Under the pieces are notes generated by a model. The model worked only from the letters and a program-made list of their open reading frames with translations, was not told the origin of the DNA and did no database searches. A stretch of 6,312 nucleotides of DNA from assembly GCA_028696755.1 (NCBI GenBank), contig JAQVGK010000214.1, positions 1 through 6,312 of the forward strand. Direction: 5' to 3'. This DNA is from Bacteroidales bacterium. Lineage in GTDB: Bacteria > Bacteroidota > Bacteroidia > Bacteroidales > ML635J-15. Positions 1 through 3,369 of this stretch are shown here, piece after piece (position 1 is the stretch's first letter; each line of letters opens with the position of its first letter). Both the position numbers and the translations under genes were made by a program.

Positions 1-117
1 GAGCGGCCCGCCATTTTGCCCGGCCCTCCCGCGGAGCTTCGTAGAACAATTATCGCTTAATATGACTATTTTAAGCTCGTTATTTTTTCTACAAATGAGA
101 GTTCTCGCTTTTTTTCC
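1..117. other. GC-rich edge and A/T-rich spacer with no gene
   Basis: No convincing coding region was found here on either strand. The first 40 bases are about 75% G+C by hand count, against a clearly A/T-rich remainder of the window. They include a short palindrome, CTCCCGCGGAG at 26-36, and GGCC at both 5-8 and 22-25, so some RNA or DNA folding is possible. Bases 41-117 return to A/T-rich sequence. The segment lies directly downstream of the prematurely ending minus-strand gene, so it may be foreign to that gene: the end of an insertion element, a dispersed repeat, or a rearrangement or assembly junction. Too little is visible to name it. Confidence 0.4.
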
Positions 118-2283
118 TTAACTAAACGACATTGATGCAGGATTTGGGAATAACTCAAAATCTATTTCCGCAATGTTGCTGTAACCAACCGAGCTAAATA
201 TTTCAATTTGTCCAAAATGATCACACAAATATGAATCTGTAATAGTATATGAATATAATCCTGGTGCAAGGTTAGACAATGTAAATTCAGTTGACGAATC
301 GCTCCAAACTATTTCGTAAGGTTCTGCACCCGAAATTATTTCAATTTCTATACTTCCATCATTGGCTCCAATTTCACTTGGGTGAACAATAATTTCGTTG
401 TAAACCAATTCATCAGCAATGGTAATGTTTATACTTCCAGTTGCATCACAAGTGTATTGGTCCGTTACTGTTATCAAATATTCTCCTGTTTCTACAACTT
501 CGATTTCTTGATTTGATGAACCTGTGCTCCATTCGTAATCCGTATAGTCTCCAGCGTTAAGAAAAATGCCTTGACCATTGCAAACTGTTGTGTCGTTGCC
601 CAAATTTACTGTTTGTGATGACATTATTGCATGTGCAGATTCGCGAGATGAAGTACAACCGCTTCCAAATCCTTGAAAAACTTCAATATCGTAAAAGAAA
701 TACCAAAAGCTGTTGCTAAAGTTGTTGCCTGTGATGCTTATTATTCCCGGAACAGTAAATGGATAGCCAACATCAGGTCCACTATAATCCCCAGTATAAG
801 ATAAATTATTAGCAGTGTTTACATGAATAGCATAATCTTCACCAGCCAGAACTTCGAAGTTTAAATCAATAATTGATTCTCCATCAGGAATATTTATTAC
901 TCGAGTATCGAGAACAATACCACCTGAGTTTTTAAGAGTAATAGTTCTGCTAGCGGCACCACTTGCAAATACTTTAGCTTTTGTAATAGTAACATCAGAG
1001 ATTGCATCAAAATAAATTGCTCTGTCAATAGAGAATCCAAAATAGCCTCCAAGTCCCGAGTTGTCTTCAAGTCCAAAATTGTAATACTCAGGTTCAACAA
1101 AATATTGATAATAAATAGTTGTGTCGTTTTGTAAGTTTGCAAAGCTAATATTTGATGCTGTTTGAATTGGCGTTGAACTATTAGCAGAAGTAAACCATTC
1201 AAATATTTCATTTTCGGGAGAAAAGAAACTTACATTTTCGCCATCGCAGAAGTGTTGGTCAGAAACAATTGGGGGAAGTCCTCTTTCAATTAATACTGAA
1301 TTAGGAACACTAATGGTAGATGTGCCGTTTGAATTTGTGACTAGAAGGCTTACGCTGTAGTAACCGTTTGATAGATAATAGTGTGTTGGATTCTGTTCTG
1401 TTGAGCTGTTGCCATCGCCGAAATGCCAGAGCCATGAGTCTGCAGCAGGATTACACGACGAAAGGTCCATAAAACTTACTTCGCCTGTGCAGTTATTTGG
1501 TTGTGAATGCGTGAAATTTGCAACCGGTGGTCCTGGAGGAGATTCGATACAAAATACTGCCGATTCGGTAAAATCAAAGTCGCAGCCAGTTGCAATTTCA
1601 GTTTCATCAATTAAATTCTCGATCAAATAAAATCCATCCCCAAATCCAGCACATATGCCGTCTCCATACGAATCATTTATTGTAAAAGTGTAACATCCAG
1701 CAGGTAGGCAAAGAAGAGTGGTATGGAGAGAATTTGAAGCATAATTGCTGCCAGAGGCAACTGTTTCGCTTGCTGCATTTGTTAGAGTCCATGAAGTTTC
1801 GTAACCATAATTATCTGTCATAATGGAAATAAGTGTTTGGGTTCCATTTGCATAATTAAATGCTGTGCTTTTGCTGTTGTTTGATGAGTTGGCATCTGTA
1901 GTGTTGTTTGGAGACGAACAACCAAATTGAATAGCATGATTTCCCGCTGGAACAGTTGCTGGATCAAAATATACAAGAATACTATCTCCTGGCAATATAG
2001 TTTCGGTTATATTTTGAACTACTAGCGGGTAAAAGTCGAGACGGTAACTTGCCGTAAAAGAATTTATGGTTTCTGTTCCATAATTTACGTACCAAACAGC
2101 AGGCTCTAAAACTTCGAATCCACAATAATCAGAAAGTGGACTCTCAATTAGTCCTGCGCCAATATCAACTCCATCTGTTTTTGTATTTAGGCTGTTTGAT
2201 TGTAAATTATTTATTTCAAAATTTTGTCCAATAGAAATATAACTACATAAACAGATAAATAGGGTAATAGAAAAATTTTTCAT
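118..2283 (-). CDS. Secreted multidomain PKD/Ig-like/SprB-repeat protein with a truncated T9SS sorting signal
   Basis: A 721-residue protein, probably exported and originally T9SS-dependent; its activity is unknown and no catalytic motif is visible. The start is supported by a signal peptide (MKNF, then a hydrophobic stretch to about residue 19, likely cleavage near Gln20). Domains in order: a CARDB-like region (about 35-145); a Cys-rich module with CLPAGCYTF and DSYGDGIC (about 150-245); a PKD domain (about 253-335, core WHFGDG at 286-291); an Ig-like domain starting near 339 and closing at GCTSSR (542-547), interrupted by an inserted beta-rich module (about 400-537); a second Ig-like unit beginning LGNDTTVC (about 561-622); a SprB-like repeat (about 624-697); then FELFPNPAS (709-717), the usual opening of a T9SS type A sorting domain. 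That domain normally runs some 70-80 residues, but here a stop follows only four residues later (MSFS), so the C-terminus looks lost. The gene lies 65 bases downstream of the glycosyltransferase on the same strand and could be co-transcribed with it. No strong promoter was seen; TAAATTTA at 2310-2317 is a weak candidate. Confidence 0.88.
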   Translation of the reverse strand: MKNFSITLFICLCSYISIGQNFEINNLQSNSLNTKTDGVDIGAGLIESPLSDYCGFEVLEPAVWYVNYGTETINSFTASYRLDFYPLVVQNITETILPGDSILVYFDPATVPAGNHAIQFGCSSPNNTTDANSSNNSKSTAFNYANGTQTLISIMTDNYGYETSWTLTNAASETVASGSNYASNSLHTTLLCLPAGCYTFTINDSYGDGICAGFGDGFYLIENLIDETEIATGCDFDFTESAVFCIESPPGPPVANFTHSQPNNCTGEVSFMDLSSCNPAADSWLWHFGDGNSSTEQNPTHYYLSNGYYSVSLLVTNSNGTSTISVPNSVLIERGLPPIVSDQHFCDGENVSFFSPENEIFEWFTSANSSTPIQTASNISFANLQNDTTIYYQYFVEPEYYNFGLEDNSGLGGYFGFSIDRAIYFDAISDVTITKAKVFASGAASRTITLKNSGGIVLDTRVINIPDGESIIDLNFEVLAGEDYAIHVNTANNLSYTGDYSGPDVGYPFTVPGIISITGNNFSNSFWYFFYDIEVFQGFGSGCTSSRESAHAIMSSQTVNLGNDTTVCNGQGIFLNAGDYTDYEWSTGSSNQEIEVVETGEYLITVTDQYTCDATGSINITIADELVYNEIIVHPSEIGANDGSIEIEIISGAEPYEIVWSDSSTEFTLSNLAPGLYSYTITDSYLCDHFGQIEIFSSVGYSNIAEIDFELFPNPASMSFS
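121..159 (-). other. Truncated T9SS type A sorting domain
   Basis: Residues 709-721 of the secreted protein read FELFPNPAS followed by MSFS and a TAA stop. The F-x-x-x-PNPA motif is the well-known start of the type A C-terminal sorting domain in Bacteroidota. The rest of the domain, including its later beta strands and conserved glycines, is missing. I read on past the stop in the same frame and in the +1 frame: neither gives a recognisable continuation, and the +1 frame stops again after about 19 codons. A simple one-base frameshift is therefore not the obvious explanation. Confidence 0.7.
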
Positions 2284-2348
2284 AGTTTCAATGCTGTTGT
2301 TTGAGACAGTAAATTTAGCAAAAAAACAAACACTGAATAACTATTTGC

Positions 2349-3179
2349 CTATTTTCTGTAATTATTCTTTTTCGCAATTAAATGTTTAACCCCATGTGCG
2401 GTCTTAGAAAGCTTTAAGTTTATTTCAAGAGATTTTGCAAATCCTGCTTTTTGAACTTTTACCTCGAATTTTTCGGCAAAAAAGTAAAATAAAGAGTTTT
2501 TAAGATAAATATGCTTATCAATTTTATTCCTGCGCCACTCTTCGTTTACCCAGTGTATAACATGCCACTTGTTTGGGATTTCTGGCTTGCTGCGAAGATA
2601 TTTTCTTATTAAATTCCAGCTGTCAGGATTTGAGAATTCGCGAATATATGAAGTTAATCCTGCTTTTTTTACATTGTCAATCAGTATTTGAATTGGAAGA
2701 TGCCAATCGCGATTGTTTTCATCTACTTTTGCTACAGCCTCTTCAAAGCATTTTTTCATTAAAATACTATTCTTAGGACATTTCATAATGTTTCCTACTA
2801 ACTGTAGCGAATGGTGAGTCCTAAAAACATATTCAGTTTCAAAATCTAGTGGTTTTAAGCAGGTAACATCCATGTCGGTCCACCAACCTCCGTGAATATA
2901 CAGTAATTTGTATCGAAAGATGTCACTAAATCCTGCATAACTTCCTTTGCCGTGGCCAAATTGATTTGAATATTTGTAGCAGAAAACATTCTTTCGAGGA
3001 AAGATTTCGTTGGCATCTTTAAGAAGTGTTCCGTCCGGCAATGGAGTTTCAATTTTATCATATGCCCATAATACAAAATCATGTCCGTTTGCAATAAACG
3101 ATTTTATGGTAAGCAACTCGGTAGGAGAAAGCGTTTTCCCAATCCACAAAGCATTTACAGTTTTGTTATCTTCACTCAT
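2349..3179 (-). CDS. DXD-motif glycosyltransferase, GT32-like
   Basis: A 276-residue protein that probably transfers a sugar from a nucleotide-sugar donor to a glycan acceptor, in the cytoplasm or at the inner face of the membrane. The N-terminus carries NALWIGKTLSPTELLTIKSF (9-28), and KDANEIFP (54-61) closes the first part of the fold. The core is SDIFRY (85-90), then LLYIHGGWWTDMD (92-104), where D102 and D104 form the DXD metal and nucleotide-sugar site. HVIHW and NEEWR (206-216) resemble the C-terminal His/Trp motif of the family. Such proteins are annotated as glycosyltransferases of the sugar-binding DXD family (Gly_transf_sug, GT32) or as capsular polysaccharide synthesis proteins. 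There is no signal peptide or clear membrane helix; the basic tail could aid membrane association. Length is normal for the family and the DXD is intact. Donor and acceptor cannot be read from sequence. Adjacency to two surface-type proteins suggests a role in surface polysaccharide or glycoprotein, but this is inference. Confidence 0.88.
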   Translation of the reverse strand: MSEDNKTVNALWIGKTLSPTELLTIKSFIANGHDFVLWAYDKIETPLPDGTLLKDANEIFPRKNVFCYKYSNQFGHGKGSYAGFSDIFRYKLLYIHGGWWTDMDVTCLKPLDFETEYVFRTHHSLQLVGNIMKCPKNSILMKKCFEEAVAKVDENNRDWHLPIQILIDNVKKAGLTSYIREFSNPDSWNLIRKYLRSKPEIPNKWHVIHWVNEEWRRNKIDKHIYLKNSLFYFFAEKFEVKVQKAGFAKSLEINLKLSKTAHGVKHLIAKKNNYRK

Positions 3180-3199
3180 AAAAATGCGTTTATCTAAAG

Positions 3200-3207
3200 C
3201 AAAATTA
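3200..3207 (-). promoter_or_regulatory. Candidate -7 promoter box for the glycosyltransferase gene
   Basis: On the minus strand the sequence reads TAATTTTG, an exact match to the Bacteroidota -7 consensus TAnnTTTG. It ends 20 bases before the ATG at 3179, which implies a very short leader of roughly 14 bases. No good TTG-type -33 element stands at the expected spacing; the upstream region is an A/T run. The A/T-rich background raises the chance of a random match. Confidence 0.45.
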
Positions 3208-3276
3208 GAAAAATTATTTATTAAATTTATGTTGTTTTTTACTGTTTTTAAGCAGGCGACTGTTGATAAATCTATC

Positions 3277-3288
3277 TATATATATATA
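3277..3288. repeat. (TA)6 tract in the divergent intergenic region
   Basis: Six TA units lie within a perfect 14-bp palindrome, CTATATATATATAG (3276-3289). The tract is about 50 bases upstream of the -7 box of the repeat-protein gene and about 70 upstream of that of the glycosyltransferase. It could ease DNA melting, act as an upstream promoter element, or be a slippage-prone repeat affecting expression. None of these is shown by the sequence. Confidence 0.75.
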
Positions 3289-3294
3289 GTTTGT

Positions 3295-3314
3295 TAGAAT
3301 TCGATAGAATCTGA
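3295..3314 (+). repeat. Imperfect 10-bp tandem direct repeat upstream of the repeat-protein promoter
   Basis: TAGAATTCGA (3295-3304) is followed directly by TAGAATCTGA (3305-3314), matching at 8 of 10 positions and spaced about one helical turn apart. It ends 22 bases before the -7 box, overlapping the place where a -33 element or an activator or repressor site would lie. This may be an operator or coincidence. Confidence 0.3.
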
Positions 3315-3336
3315 AAGTAGTTATTAATATGTTTTG

Positions 3337-3344
3337 TATTTTTG
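3337..3344 (+). promoter_or_regulatory. Candidate -7 promoter box for the FN3-repeat protein gene
   Basis: TATTTTTG exactly matches the Bacteroidota -7 consensus TAnnTTTG and lies 25 bases before the ATG at 3370. This predicts transcription starting near 3350 and a leader of about 20 bases. The -33 region is weak: CTG at 3311-3313 is the nearest TTG-like triplet, at 23 bases. The leader is A/T-rich and has no Shine-Dalgarno sequence, as is normal in this phylum. Confidence 0.55.
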
Positions 3345-3369
3345 CATCTTAAACGTTAGATGTAATTAT

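Noticed and set aside
61..117. Rho-independent terminator after the minus-strand gene
   Set aside because: There are T- and A-rich runs and a GAGAGTTCTC palindrome, but I found no stable stem followed by a U tract on the minus strand.
60..133. A simple frameshift hiding the rest of the T9SS sorting domain
   Set aside because: Reading past the stop in the same frame and in the +1 frame gives Lys/Arg-rich sequence without the expected strand pattern, and the +1 frame stops again soon. A sequencing error further on is not excluded.
897..1630. Short open frames on both strands inside the PKD protein gene (897-1211 minus, 1409-1630 plus)
   Set aside because: They lie within a well-supported 721-codon gene with recognisable domains, and their translations show no domain or signal.
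2220..2283. Lipoprotein signal in the PKD protein
   Set aside because: Cysteines occur at residues 11 and 13, but the preceding residues do not fit a lipobox and the hydrophobic stretch continues past them. An ordinary signal peptide fits better.
2573..3297. Short open frames at 2573-2776, 2855-3094 and 3010-3297
   Set aside because: They overlap the glycosyltransferase gene, whose motifs are intact. The last also runs through the divergent promoter region, including the TA tract, which argues against coding.
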